A stretch of DNA of 64,000 nucleotides from Planococcus sp. MSAK28401 (GCF_018283455.1 NZ_JAAMTH010000009.1:62001-126000), one strand, 5' to 3'. Positions 49,842-60,400 are shown, counted from the stretch's first letter. The notes: generated by a model not told the origin, from the sequence alone. Program-made: numbers and translations.

Positions 49842-52244
49842 ATGTCCAATGAAGAATTACTATTAAATAAAGTTTTGGATGCGAGCTCCAATACAATCTG
49901 GGAAGAATTACAAAAAATTAAGGAATCCTCAGAAACAGAAAAGAAGATTATAAGACGTAGATGGGCATGGGAACTGATTCAAAATGCATCAGACTGTACG
50001 CCAAAAGGAGATAAAATAGATATAAACATCGAGTACGATGAAAACAATATTACGTTTGGTCATAATGGACTTCCTTTTTCATATGAAAATTTGTTGGATT
50101 TAATAACGCAAATCTCCTCGAAGCAAAGTTCAGAAGAAAAGAAAACAGGGAAATTCGGGACTGGTTTTATGTCGACCCATTTATTGTCAGAAGTTGTGCA
50201 GATAAAGGGATCGTACATTCAAAATGATAACCAATATACGCCATTAGAGTTTACTGTAGATAGGTCTGGTAATGAGTATAGTGAAATAAAAGACAAAACT
50301 AAAACTATGCTGGAGCAATTAAAGTTTTTAAATGGCAAACAAAAGGAATCAAGTGGAGTTTATGAAGATACAAAGTTTATTTATTCGCTAGAAAATGAAG
50401 AAATAAGAACTGCAGTTGCGGAAGGGATAGGGGATTTGAAAAAGAATATACCTTATGTCCTAACCTTTAACGAGCATATTAATTCTATAACATTTAATGG
50501 TAGTTGTTATAAAAAAGTAAACGAAAGGACTTCGAATATAAACGACAAGTTGAAAATAGTTCAAATCGATGCACCTGACGGAAATAACGAGTTGTTAATT
50601 TTAAATGAAAAAAATGTAACAGTTAGTTGTCCCGTAAAATTTGATGAAAAATGTTTGGTTTTTTTACCAATTCATAATAAAATTCCAAAAGTTTTTTGCG
50701 AGTTTCCACTCTTAGGCACCGAAGATTTTAGCTATCCCATAATTATTAACTCGAACTTATTTGAAGTAGAAAGAGACAGAAATGCTATTAGGGATAGTAA
50801 TAAATTAAACAATGATTTGATACAAGTAGCTGTTTCCTTATATAAGGAATTGATAGATTATTGTACTACGAGTGAAATTACCAAAAATGAGTTTAATATA
50901 TGCAGTCTAGAGAGTCCAGATACGTCAGCTATACAAAATTATAGCTATAGAGAAATTAGAAATTATATAGATACATCTTCAATTGTTCCTACTCATTACG
51001 GATGCGCTACAAAGTCAAAAAGGTCGGCTTTTAAAAACAGGAGTGGGGAAGTGGTAATGAGCATACCGACAACTGAAAAAGTAGAAAACCTAGATTTATT
51101 CTGGGACATTTTATCTGAGTTTGAAAACTTACCTATCCCGACTAAAGAAACTTATCGAGGTTGGGGTGTAGTTTTTGGAAGTAATATTCAGTTCTCTCAC
51201 ATTAATAATATTTATTTAAAAGATTCATGTCTTGATGAATTGACTGACAAAATTCAAAACAAAATGCCAATCTTTGAATGGTTAAATGCATTTTATAATC
51301 TTTGGCTCAAAGATGAAGGGCTTGAAAAAGTAATAGAGTCAGCACATGTATTAAACCAAAATAATAAATTTGTGAAGTTTGAGAAAGTAAACTTCGATAG
51401 TGGTATTAATGATGAACTAAAGCAAATTTTGAGTATATTAGGAGGAAATATTAAAGGACGTTTAATACGAAGCGAAATTCTTTCATTTAAAGACTATTTT
51501 GAAGAGTATCCTAAAAAAATTAAAACGAACGAAGATTGTTCTGTTCAGATTGAGTCTAAAGTATCTGAAATACTTGGAAAGGAAAACGTGGAAACAGAAA
51601 GAGAAGAATCTATTCAAAGAATATTCAACAGATTAACAAATTGGTTCATATCAAATCCGGAAAAATCGAAAGAATGGTTTGAAAATTTATACCCTAAGAG
51701 AATGATGTTATCTTCTCCAGAAGAAAATTTGAGAAGGTACAAGATAGCTGAAAAAATAGAAGAAAAAAATATAAAGTATGAAGAATTAGATGAAATCATA
51801 AATAATCGTGAAAAAGTAATGGAGATCATAACTAATTCCGAACTAAGCAAAGAGGAGATCATTCAACAGCTCAAACATGTTGTCACGTCATCCGAAGAAA
51901 TGAAACGCTATGTCGAAAGCTTATTGTTTAGAAGTACGAAAAATGTTTACGAATATCTAAAGGGCCTTAGAGATTATACTCTTCCAGCAACTTTGGAAGA
52001 TTGGATAAACAAAAAATATTCAGAAACGGTATTTTCAGCGAAGTACAAAGGGGAAGATTATAGAATTATTATACGCCCAAGTGACTACCAAAAAATAATC
52101 TTCTATTATGATGAAGAATTAGAAGCTTTAGACGATGTAGACTATCAATTATGGACAGATGATGGAGAAGTACAGCGAATGGTTACCTTAGGTGATTTAC
52201 TTAAAACAACTGGTATATCTAAAATTCCATTAACTAAGTTATAG
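49842..52244 (+). CDS. GHKL (sacsin/Hsp90-like) ATPase, candidate defence sensor
   Basis: An 800-aa protein with an N-terminal GHKL ATPase fold: N-box WELIQNASD with E44 and N48, the HNGLPF box (74-79) in place of DxGxG, and GKFGTGF (103-109) as the lid glycine motif. HNG-type boxes of this form occur in sacsin-like N-terminal ATPases. The remaining 650 residues are not recognised; they are acidic and probably helical with an alpha/beta C-terminus. No HNH, nuclease or membrane segment is visible. It is followed by the AlbA_2-TIR gene after 15 bases, so the ATPase may sense infection and the TIR protein act as effector. Function is inference from domain pairing. Confidence 0.8.
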   Translation: MSNEELLLNKVLDASSNTIWEELQKIKESSETEKKIIRRRWAWELIQNASDCTPKGDKIDINIEYDENNITFGHNGLPFSYENLLDLITQISSKQSSEEKKTGKFGTGFMSTHLLSEVVQIKGSYIQNDNQYTPLEFTVDRSGNEYSEIKDKTKTMLEQLKFLNGKQKESSGVYEDTKFIYSLENEEIRTAVAEGIGDLKKNIPYVLTFNEHINSITFNGSCYKKVNERTSNINDKLKIVQIDAPDGNNELLILNEKNVTVSCPVKFDEKCLVFLPIHNKIPKVFCEFPLLGTEDFSYPIIINSNLFEVERDRNAIRDSNKLNNDLIQVAVSLYKELIDYCTTSEITKNEFNICSLESPDTSAIQNYSYREIRNYIDTSSIVPTHYGCATKSKRSAFKNRSGEVVMSIPTTEKVENLDLFWDILSEFENLPIPTKETYRGWGVVFGSNIQFSHINNIYLKDSCLDELTDKIQNKMPIFEWLNAFYNLWLKDEGLEKVIESAHVLNQNNKFVKFEKVNFDSGINDELKQILSILGGNIKGRLIRSEILSFKDYFEEYPKKIKTNEDCSVQIESKVSEILGKENVETEREESIQRIFNRLTNWFISNPEKSKEWFENLYPKRMMLSSPEENLRRYKIAEKIEEKNIKYEELDEIINNREKVMEIITNSELSKEEIIQQLKHVVTSSEEMKRYVESLLFRSTKNVYEYLKGLRDYTLPATLEDWINKKYSETVFSAKYKGEDYRIIIRPSDYQKIIFYYDEELEALDDVDYQLWTDDGEVQRMVTLGDLLKTTGISKIPLTKL

Positions 52245-52259
52245 GAAAGGAATTTTCTA

Positions 52260-53225
52260 ATGTTTAGCACAATTAGTGATGTCAAAAACAAAATTATTGA
52301 AAATAGCAGAGAGAAGACGACCTATCTGCACCCAATTGAGAGCCCTGAAGAAGTAGCAAAATTAATTGTTGCATACTCGAATAGTGACGGTGGAGACCTG
52401 GTCTTTGGAATACGAGATGATGGTAAGAGGCTAGAAGTGAAAAGCTTTCCTTTTAAATATGATTTGCAGAGTGTTCTAGAGCTGATAGAGGGAACGATAG
52501 ATATTCAGAGTGCAAAATTTAATCTAAATGACGCTAAACTTTTTTATATTTCTATCAATAAAGCAGACGAATTAGTAAAGGTAAATAAAACGATATATAG
52601 AATTGATAATTGTGGTCGTGCAGAGGAAATTAAGAATCAAAAAATATTTATCTCATATTGTTGGAGTGATCAAGCTTTTGCCGATTTAATTGATAACGAT
52701 TTTAAAACTATGGGGTATAGTTTGACTAGAGACATTCGAGATATTGAGTTTAAAGATAGTATCAAAGATTTTATGAAAACTATTGGAAAACACGATTTTG
52801 TGATTAGTATAGTTAGTGACAATTATTTAAAGTCTGTAAATTGCATGTACGAGATATCAGAAGTTATGCGTTCTAGAGAGTATAAAGAGAAAATGTTATT
52901 AATAATATTGAAAGAATCAGATAGGAAATTTCTACCTTCACCTGTAGAGGTAACTTCTGTATTTGCAACTAACATATATTCTTTGGAACAGCGTATTGAC
53001 TATATATCATATTGGGAAGAAAAAGAGGCAGCTTATTTAAAAATGATTCGAAAAATAACACAAGATACTAATAAAATTGAAGCTTTGCAGGAGTTAAAAA
53101 GGATTGAGAATATCTCGAGAAATGTTAGTGAGTTTTTATCAGAGATAAGTGATTGGAGTAATACTAATCTCAGTGAGCTTAAAGCATCTAACTACTCCGC
53201 TTTCACAAAAGAAATTAATAAATAG
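52260..53225 (+). CDS. AlbA_2-TIR protein, candidate NAD-degrading effector
   Basis: A 321-aa protein with two domains. Residues 8-115 fit the Schlafen/AlbA_2 fold (TYLHPIESPEEVAKLIVAYS, then SDGGDLVFGIRDDGK). Residues 127-250 form a TIR domain: KIFISYCWSD, RDIRDIEFKDSIKDFMK, DFVISIVSDNYLKS, and VNCMYEISEVM, where Glu198 occupies the catalytic position of TIR NADases. TIR enzymes deplete NAD or make signal molecules in anti-phage systems. It follows the GHKL gene by 15 bases with GGAAAGGAA as ribosome binding site. The C-terminal 70 residues are helical. Confidence 0.85.
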   Translation: MFSTISDVKNKIIENSREKTTYLHPIESPEEVAKLIVAYSNSDGGDLVFGIRDDGKRLEVKSFPFKYDLQSVLELIEGTIDIQSAKFNLNDAKLFYISINKADELVKVNKTIYRIDNCGRAEEIKNQKIFISYCWSDQAFADLIDNDFKTMGYSLTRDIRDIEFKDSIKDFMKTIGKHDFVISIVSDNYLKSVNCMYEISEVMRSREYKEKMLLIILKESDRKFLPSPVEVTSVFATNIYSLEQRIDYISYWEEKEAAYLKMIRKITQDTNKIEALQELKRIENISRNVSEFLSEISDWSNTNLSELKASNYSAFTKEINK

Positions 53226-53326
53226 CCAACTCGAATCCATATAAATTTACAAACTTCTTTTACGAAACAAAAAGACAATATTGACGAGTTCAATGTCCAA
53301 AAGTAAAAGATCTTTTAAAAAAAATT

Positions 53327-53374
53327 AAAAAAGTGGTGTACGAAGTGATTATCGCCTTATGCACTGCTTTTTTA
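53327..53374 (+). terminator. Terminator of the GHKL-TIR operon
   Basis: AAAAAAGTGGTG pairs with CACTGCTTTTTT (interrupted) around a loop of about 24 bases, 100 bases after the TIR stop codon. A moderate call; the stem is short in GC. Confidence 0.5.
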
Positions 53375-53462
53375 GTTTCTAAAAATGAAGAAAGGAAGAA
53401 TGCTAAAAAAGTAACAACAATGGATCTATACATTTTATTATGGAAAATATTTTAAAAAGCCA

Positions 53463-53491
53463 TTGCGGTAATTTTTAGAATTGGGTATGAT
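53463..53491 (+). promoter_or_regulatory. Sigma-A promoter of the type IV secretion operon
   Basis: TTGCGG (53463-53468), a 17-base spacer, TATGAT (53486-53491). Transcription would start about 20 bases before leader B5. Confidence 0.7.
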
Positions 53492-53516
53492 AAGAGTAAT
53501 TAAATGACAAGTCAAT

Positions 53517-53588
53517 GGGAGCACCCCACTGTAAACACGACTTCGCACTGCTGTGCGCAAGTTTATCGTGTTTAGAGTGGGGTTTTTT
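53517..53588 (+). promoter_or_regulatory. Family B leader / attenuator, copy B5 (T4SS operon)
   Basis: GGGAGCACCCCACTGTAAAC begins the leader; a long stem (CCCCACT...AAACACGA with TCGTGTTTAGAGTGGGG) encloses a GCACTGCTGTGC hairpin and is followed by six Ts. The terminator 3' arm pairs only from CCCC onwards, so GGGAGCA is unpaired yet conserved. It ends 44 bases before the pilin start. Confidence 0.8.
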
Positions 53589-53631
53589 CGTTTTTCTGGA
53601 GAAATTCCGCAAATCACTCGGAGGTGGGAAC

Positions 53632-53994
53632 ATGAAGAAAGGTGCTTCAAAACTCAAGGTTTCATTAATGGCTGCACTGGCCACAACCGCTTTTATGGCA
53701 ACGTCAGCATCAGCCAACGTATCCAATGCACTGAACCAAGCAGGCATCAGTGATACAGGGAGCACAGACGGTCTATTTGAAGATCTACAGAAAGTCGTTT
53801 ACTTGATCATGGGGCTAGGTGGTCTTTGGGGAGTTGCTTGTATCGTTGTAGGAGCCATTTTACTTTCAGGTAGCGCAGGTAACCCTCAAAAACGTGCAAC
53901 GGGCATGGGGGCTCTAGGCTTTGCAATTGCTGGTATCTTTGTCATCTACAAAGCATACGACATCGCTGGCTGGGCTACAGGAATTGGTAGTTAA
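53632..53994 (+). CDS. virB2: VirB2/TrbC-like type IV secretion pilin
   Basis: A 120-aa protein. A cleavable signal (MKKGASKLKVSLMAALATTA ending ...SASA) is followed by a short polar region and two membrane helices (about 54-78 and 91-112) separated by a small loop SGSAGNPQKRA, the two-helix plan of VirB2/TrbC pilins. The start has GGAGGTGGGAAC. It is the first gene of the operon, after leader B5, and an internal terminator after it would make the pilin the most abundant product. Confidence 0.8.
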   Translation: MKKGASKLKVSLMAALATTAFMATSASANVSNALNQAGISDTGSTDGLFEDLQKVVYLIMGLGGLWGVACIVVGAILLSGSAGNPQKRATGMGALGFAIAGIFVIYKAYDIAGWATGIGS

Positions 53995-54014
53995 CCAAGT
54001 CCTATACCCTGAGC

Positions 54015-54050
54015 AAAAACACCTTCATTTGAATAGATGAGGGTGTTTTT
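54015..54050 (+). terminator. Internal terminator after the VirB2-like pilin gene
   Basis: AAAAACACCTTCAT pairs with ATGAGGGTGTTTTT (one G-T pair) around an 8-base loop, lying 20 bases after the pilin stop and 29 before prgI. It should reduce downstream transcription unless polymerase is antiterminated. Confidence 0.85.
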
Positions 54051-54078
54051 ATTCTTTATACGGAGGGAGTCAATATAA

Positions 54079-54408
54079 ATGAGAGTTGCTAAAGTACCGG
54101 TCGATATGTCCAGTGAACAGAAAGAAATCATGGGAGTTATTTCAAAACGACAGCTGATCTATTTGGTCGTTGGAGGCATTCTTTTATACACCTACGTTCC
54201 ATTTGTATATTTACTGTTCGCAAAAATCTCATGGTTTATCGGAGCGGTAGCTGCAATGATCAGCGCCACGCCGGTAATCTTCTCTATAATATTTCTCGGT
54301 TTTGTAAAAGTCGGTAAGCATAACATGAATCGCGATACTTACTATTGGATCGTGCTTCAAAGAAAAACTCAATACGGAAGCTGGAGAAAGGGGCGTTTAG
54401 AAGAATGA
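54079..54408 (+). CDS. prgI: PrgI family (VirB3-like) secretion protein
   Basis: A 109-aa protein with the PrgI pattern: MRVAKVPVDMSSEQKEIMG, then two membrane helices (about 27-50 and 54-76) and a C-terminal RDTYYWIVLQRKTQYGSWRK. PrgI/TcpE-type proteins are the VirB3 counterpart in Gram-positive T4SS and sit next to VirB4. Its stop overlaps the next start (ATGA). Confidence 0.88.
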   Translation: MRVAKVPVDMSSEQKEIMGVISKRQLIYLVVGGILLYTYVPFVYLLFAKISWFIGAVAAMISATPVIFSIIFLGFVKVGKHNMNRDTYYWIVLQRKTQYGSWRKGRLEE

Positions 54409-55298
54409 AAGACCTTTTGTTCTTAGTAATTTTACTGCTTGTTATGTACATCATCGCAAAGATAGCGATGAAAGAACCTATCCTACCCTGGAAAGAATCT
54501 AAAAAAGGCAATCAAAAATACAAAGGTAAAGTGAATAAGAAAAAGCAAAAAAACGATGATGAGGAGGAAGTCGAAGCCAATCCATTTAAAGACTTTTTCC
54601 CAAATCTAGTAGGAATAGAAAACCACATGATTGTTCAACACGGAAATGTATTTTCAATTATGGCCGAAGTTCAACCCGTGAACTACTTCCTTATGAATCC
54701 GGAAGAGCAAGAAGGCGTAGATGCTGTTTTTGAAACCTGGTTGGCGCAAGTGAATAGCGTTCGCTGGTACTTGCAAAACCGCTTCGTAGATTTAACGGAT
54801 CCGATTGAAGAAATTCAAAGAACCATGCAGGAAGAGGACGACTTAAATCCGCTGGCTCGCGAATACGGAGAAAACTTAATTCGCGACTTGCAAGATTGGC
54901 AGACTTCTACTCCGAGATATGAAACGAAGCGATTCATGATTTTTGATTACACGATTGATGAAAAAGACATTAAAGCCGAGACACAGGAAGAACTTGAAGA
55001 AAAGATTGTTGAAAAAGCCTTTAGTGAGCTTCATCGACGTGTTACTGCTGCTCAAATGCAATTACGAAAAGCGAATATTGAAGTGCAACTGCTCACGACT
55101 GACGGAATTTCAGAAGTGATGTACTACCAGTTCAATAGAAGAAAGGCGTTAAAAAATCGGTACAAAAACTTTGAAGAGAAAGAAAAGTTATCTCTATATG
55201 TAACAGCCGATCAAAGCGATTCGAAAATAATGGCGGTAAAAGGTGAAATAGAGCAAGCAGAAGAGGCAGCGAAAGTAGCTAAGGAAAAAGCTAGTTAA
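54405..55298 (+). CDS. VirB4 partner protein of the T4SS operon
   Basis: A 297-aa protein with one N-terminal membrane helix (KDLLFLVILLLVMYIIAKIA), a basic stretch, then a soluble alpha/beta domain (about 60-297) of the type found fused to, or just before, VirB4 in Gram-positive systems (NHMIVQHGNVFSIMAEVQPV, LNPLAREYGENLIRDLQDWQ). The real start is the ATG at 54405, coupled to prgI. It lies 29 bases before virB4 and may form its membrane-anchored N-terminal part. Confidence 0.7.
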   Translation: MKDLLFLVILLLVMYIIAKIAMKEPILPWKESKKGNQKYKGKVNKKKQKNDDEEEVEANPFKDFFPNLVGIENHMIVQHGNVFSIMAEVQPVNYFLMNPEEQEGVDAVFETWLAQVNSVRWYLQNRFVDLTDPIEEIQRTMQEEDDLNPLAREYGENLIRDLQDWQTSTPRYETKRFMIFDYTIDEKDIKAETQEELEEKIVEKAFSELHRRVTAAQMQLRKANIEVQLLTTDGISEVMYYQFNRRKALKNRYKNFEEKEKLSLYVTADQSDSKIMAVKGEIEQAEEAAKVAKEKAS

Positions 55299-55327
55299 AC
55301 CTATTTGGAGAAGGGAGTTATCACACG

Positions 55328-57412
55328 ATGAAAAAGAAGAAATTCGGAAGAAAGAACAAACAAAATGAAGCGGACGTGTTGGAAGAAACACCAATTGATG
55401 AAAAGAAACTTCCAATCAATCAAGTCCCGGACATTTGGGATGTGATGTCACCGGAAGGACTTTCAATTAAACGTACATCAGATGATATGGGAATTATAAA
55501 GCAATCACTTGGAACACAAACGTTTTTCCGTCCTTTCTATGTGACGCGAGAAGGCTTCCCGAGAAAGATGCAAACTAATTGGCTATACGCCCTTACTTCA
55601 AGCGGAGAAATCGATTTAATGATTCATGTTAATAAAGTAGCTAAAAATGAAGCGATACGAATGCTGCAAAAGCAAAACACCATCATCAAATCGAACTTGC
55701 AGTTTCAGCTGAAACGGGGAAATCAAGACTCGGTTATGGACAATCGCACAAAAATTGCTGATACGGAAATGTTGATGGAGGAAATTCAGTTCAGTGACAA
55801 TGACGCTTTCAATGTAGCGATTACAGGGACGGTATATGGAGATAGTGAGCGAGAGCTTAATAAGTACAGTGAATATATCGAGGATGAAATGAGCTCCAAG
55901 TTTTTCACGCTTGCTTCAACGTGGGGAAGAGTGAAGAAAGGATTTCGAAGTGTATCTCCAATTGCTCTCAATGAAATCCACGATGCAAACCGAAACTTAG
56001 ATCGTCGAGCGCTAGCAACCTTTTCTCCTTTTATTAGCGGAAGCGGAAAATTTAATGGCGGTGTACCACTTGGAAAAAATCGAATCACAGGACAAAAAGA
56101 ATTCTATAATGCGTTCGGTACTCCAGAAAACCGGCCAGAAAACTACAATATGTGCATCTTCGGCATATCAGGGTCCGGAAAATCACTCGGACTTAAATTG
56201 CTATTGTCGAGAGAAACGACCGGAGCAGCTGTCTATTCAAGACTAATTGATGTAGAAGGCGAGTTTAACAAAATCGTCAAACGATTAGGTGGAGCGGTGG
56301 TCAACCTGTCAGAAGAAAGCACCACTCGAATTAATCCATTAGCAATGAATGTTTCAAACGTTCCGATCGAGGACAATCAGGACGATGAGGAACTGGAACT
56401 TTTAGAAAATGCGGATCAACGAGAAATCATCGAAAAGAATGGAAAGAAATACATTTCATTTGTTCCGATTCGCGAAAAAATTAATGAAGGTCTAGACTTC
56501 TTCGACATCATTTGCCGAGGGAAAAACCAAGAAAAAGACGGGCTTACAGTATTTGAACAAAACTACATTGAGGAAGCTTTGAAATCCATCTATGACAAGC
56601 TGGGTTATTCTACACACCCTTCATCTTTATATGAAGAAGTGCCGAAAGAAGTAAACGGCATGATCATTCAATCAAAGGTTAGAAAGGCAGAACCGACCAT
56701 CAGTGATGTTTATCAATATCTCACTGAACACTTTGGTGATAAAGGAAACTGCGAGCGTTTACTAGCAGCTATCAGACCATTTTTACGTGATGGCTCTAAG
56801 CCGATTTTCGATGGCCAAACGTACTTAGGCGAAGAGGATGTTGACTTACACGGCGCAAGGCTAGTTAGTTTCAACATTTCTCAGATGGAAGAAGGGTTCC
56901 TGCGGCCAATCGCTTATCACGTCATTCTTAACTACATTTGGGAATACTTCGTGAAGAACGTCGATAACGAAGAGAAAAAGAAAATCATCTATGCCGATGA
57001 ATTCTGGACGATGGTTGATAACGAACAAACAGTTTCATTTGCAGAAAAAGTTGCTCGCCGAGCGCGGAAACGTAATGCCGGCCTAAGAGTCGCTTCACAA
57101 GATGTGCAACGAATTCTAGAATCTCCAAAAGCACGAGCTGTTATTCAAAACTCTCATACAACGCTTTTCTTAAAGCAGAATCGAATTGACTTGAAATTGA
57201 TTGCGGAAAACTTTGATTTATCGCAAGGAGAGCTAGATACCTTGTTCCAGAATCCGGATAAGGGTGAGGGGATTTTAAGAACAGGTCGCTCATCTGTATG
57301 GCTTCAAACCGATCCATCGAAAGATGAAATTGTGTTCATCGAGAGCAACACGGCCCATGTCGAAATGCATCGAAAGCGAAAAGAGTTTAGTAAAGAGACA
57401 TATTACAGTTGA
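55328..57412 (+). CDS. virB4: VirB4-type conjugation ATPase
   Basis: A 694-aa ATPase. Walker A is GISGSGKS at 279-286; Walker B is KKIIYADEFWTMV near 550, followed by ARRARKRNAGLRVASQDVQ and the arginine-finger region. The N-terminal 240 residues are the VirB4 barrel-like part. VirB4 powers pilus assembly and substrate passage at the cytoplasmic face. The start has GAGAAGGGAG upstream. It lies between the partner protein and the VirB6-like gene. Confidence 0.94.
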   Translation: MKKKKFGRKNKQNEADVLEETPIDEKKLPINQVPDIWDVMSPEGLSIKRTSDDMGIIKQSLGTQTFFRPFYVTREGFPRKMQTNWLYALTSSGEIDLMIHVNKVAKNEAIRMLQKQNTIIKSNLQFQLKRGNQDSVMDNRTKIADTEMLMEEIQFSDNDAFNVAITGTVYGDSERELNKYSEYIEDEMSSKFFTLASTWGRVKKGFRSVSPIALNEIHDANRNLDRRALATFSPFISGSGKFNGGVPLGKNRITGQKEFYNAFGTPENRPENYNMCIFGISGSGKSLGLKLLLSRETTGAAVYSRLIDVEGEFNKIVKRLGGAVVNLSEESTTRINPLAMNVSNVPIEDNQDDEELELLENADQREIIEKNGKKYISFVPIREKINEGLDFFDIICRGKNQEKDGLTVFEQNYIEEALKSIYDKLGYSTHPSSLYEEVPKEVNGMIIQSKVRKAEPTISDVYQYLTEHFGDKGNCERLLAAIRPFLRDGSKPIFDGQTYLGEEDVDLHGARLVSFNISQMEEGFLRPIAYHVILNYIWEYFVKNVDNEEKKKIIYADEFWTMVDNEQTVSFAEKVARRARKRNAGLRVASQDVQRILESPKARAVIQNSHTTLFLKQNRIDLKLIAENFDLSQGELDTLFQNPDKGEGILRTGRSSVWLQTDPSKDEIVFIESNTAHVEMHRKRKEFSKETYYS

Positions 57413-57427
57413 GGGGAGGCTTTGTAG

Positions 57428-60400
57428 ATGTTTGACATGGTAAGTGAAAAGTTAATTCAGATTCTTGAAGAATCTTTACTATGGATGTTCGAAAGCTTTA
57501 TTTCCCCTTTTGCTGATTTGCGCTTGATCACTACATTGATTTTCGGAAGAGATGAGGATTTAAGCTCGGTTTGGGGAACGTTCCGGCCAGACGAATTAGC
57601 TCTTGCATTAGGACCGGTGTATTACACCGTAATGGGCTTAGCGGGCATTGTGCTTTTATCCCTAATTGCGGTCAATGGCGCAAGGATTAGTTCATCTGGA
57701 AGAAACCCACAGACACGAAACGTTCTAACAGATTTTCTAAAAGATTTACTTTTTGTAGGAATCGTTCTACTGAATCTCCCTGTTATATATGATCTGCTCT
57801 TTGCGATCAATATGAATATAGTGGATTTGTTTTCATCCGTTTACGACACAGAAGAAGTAACTCGTTTTTCGAGTTCATATGAGGATATGTCAGGTGCTGC
57901 AGGTTCGAGCATAGGAACACTAGGGCTGATCTTCGTATTTTTGATACTCACTGGGTTAACGTTGTGGGCGAATCTTTATTACTTGATGAGAAAAGTGACG
58001 TTAATCATTTTGATGGCTCTTGGACCGCTCATGGTGGTGATGTGGTTACTGCCACAATTTAAGAATCTAACAGGAGCTTGGTTCCGCGAATTGATAGGCT
58101 CAATTTTTGTTCAGGCAGTACATGCTTTTGTTTTCTTCACTATAGCCACAGTATCTTCAGCAGATTCTAGTTTCATTGGAACAGTCATGGTATACGTGCT
58201 ATTCATTCCTATCACTGAAAGTATCCGCCGTTTGCTAAGCGTGGGTGGAGATATGCAAGGTGGACTAGCGAAAACAGGTGCTATGTTCGGCATGGCAGGA
58301 CTAGCGGGTATGGCAGGCTCTATAAAAGGGGCAATGAATGATAAGAGCGTCATGGGAGCTATTCAAGAAGCATACAAAGGCGGTTCCGGTGCTATGAAAG
58401 GAAAAAGTAAATCCGGAGAAGATACCGAAAATGGTGCGGACAGCTTGAAAAATACCCTCGGTGCAAACGCTGGTAGTGATGTTGGCTCTGATACTAAAGC
58501 AGAAAAAATGTTGAAAACCGGAGATATATTCTCGAAAGGCGGCAAAGCGGTCATGGGAATGGCCGGTTCTGTTGCCGGTATGGGATTAGGTCCGGTCGGC
58601 GCAATGGCCGGTGCTACGGCAGGTTTTGCAGCTGGAGGTGCGCTTGGTGGGGTTACCGGTAGAGCGGGAGCAGCATTAGCTCAAGGAGCCGCTTCTCGAT
58701 TAGAGAAAGGGAAAGAAGCCGCTTCCGGAGTTCCAAAAGAGGGTTCGGCTGAGTTTGCTGATGCTGTAGCAGATACAGAAACAGCTAACTGGGCAAAAGA
58801 AAATAAAGACTCCATCATGGCGGATTTGAAAGAGCGATTCCCTAACGCAAGTCCAGCAGATTTGGACAAGAAATTTGATGGCATACAAAAAGAGAAAAGA
58901 GCCGGCTTCTATCAAGGGGCCCAGGCTAACTTCAAAGAAGCCAATGCAAATGCGAAGAATGATGCACTTGGTAAAGATCTCGCAAACTCTTCCGCTCTTG
59001 CACTTGCTGACAAATGGGGAGAAAACAACCAGCAAGATTTCTTCGATCAGTATGACCAGGAACAACCTCAAAAGGCTGGCGAATCGAGAGGTAACTACCA
59101 GGCACGAAGAATGAATGCATTTAATGACAAAAAGGCTGAAATGCGCGGAAAGTTCCATGATGCCGGAATTGAAGCGCTAAATGGTAAAGGGCTAGACGAG
59201 CCAATGTCCAAAGAAACGTTTTTGAAAAATCTTGCACCAGCTGCGAGTAAACTGGCCGGCGTAACTAATCAAGATGGTTATTCAAATGCGATTAGAGGTG
59301 CAATTGATGATACGCAAGCCAATAGCAACAAGTTTGCTGCCAAAGATTTAGCAAATGCTTCTTCGACAGCATTAACAAATAATTGGGCAAAGCAAAACAA
59401 AGATAATTTCATGAATGATTTCGAAAAAGAGAATCCTAGACAGGCATCAGAATCTGAATCTGATTATCAATCACGAAAGAATACGGCCTTTAATAACAAA
59501 AAAGCTGATATGCAAAAAGCATTTTATGGAGCGGCAGTTGAATCTGCTGGGGGCGAAAGTGCTCTTGAATCCAAAATTGAGCCAAAAGCGTTTAGCGATC
59601 GTTTAGCTGCCAACGTTCAAAAAGTAGAAGGCGTTTCCCAACAGAGCGGATATTCGGAGGCAGTTGCTGGCGCGATTAAAACAACGCAAGCGAATGATGG
59701 CAAAGCCCCTGCGAAAGATTTAGCAAATGCATCTTCTGAAGCTTTAACGAATAACTGGGCTAAGCAAAATAAAGGTGCGTTCATGAGCAACTATGAACAA
59801 GCGAATCCACAACTAGAAAATGAAAGTGATTCAGCTTACCAAACACGTAAAAATACCGCTTTTAACTCGAAGAAGGCAGATATGCAAAAGGCTTTCTACG
59901 GAGCGGCAGTCACTTCAGTTGGCGGTGAAAATGCTTTAGAGACAAGCATTGAACCAAAAGCATTTAGCGAACGTCTTGCCACGAATATTCAAAAAGTAGA
60001 AGGCGTATCTCAACAATCTAGTTACAACGATGCGATCAAAGGAGCTATCCCTGTTGGGCGCGCGAACGGTGGAAAAGTGATTGCAAAAGATTTAGCGAAC
60101 AATTCTGCGGCCGCTCTCACAGGGAATTGGGAACAGCAAAACAAAGAATCCTTCATGAACGATTATGCAACCCAGAATCCTCAAGCAGAAGGTGAATCGA
60201 ACGTTGCCTTTCAACAAAGAGGTGCAAAAGCATTCGCAACTAAGAAGGCATCAATACAGAAAGCTTTCTACGGGGCAGCAGTCCAATCTGTAGGTGATGA
60301 AGCTAACCTAGAAAATGCTATATCTCCAGATGAATTCTCTAAGAACCTAAGCGGCAATATTCAAAAGGTTGAGGGTGTCGGAAACGAATATCAAACTGCA

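Noticed and set aside
58700-59158. Minus-strand 152-codon frame inside the VirB6-like gene
   Set aside because: Antisense to the repeat array with no ribosome binding site; composition reflects the repeat.
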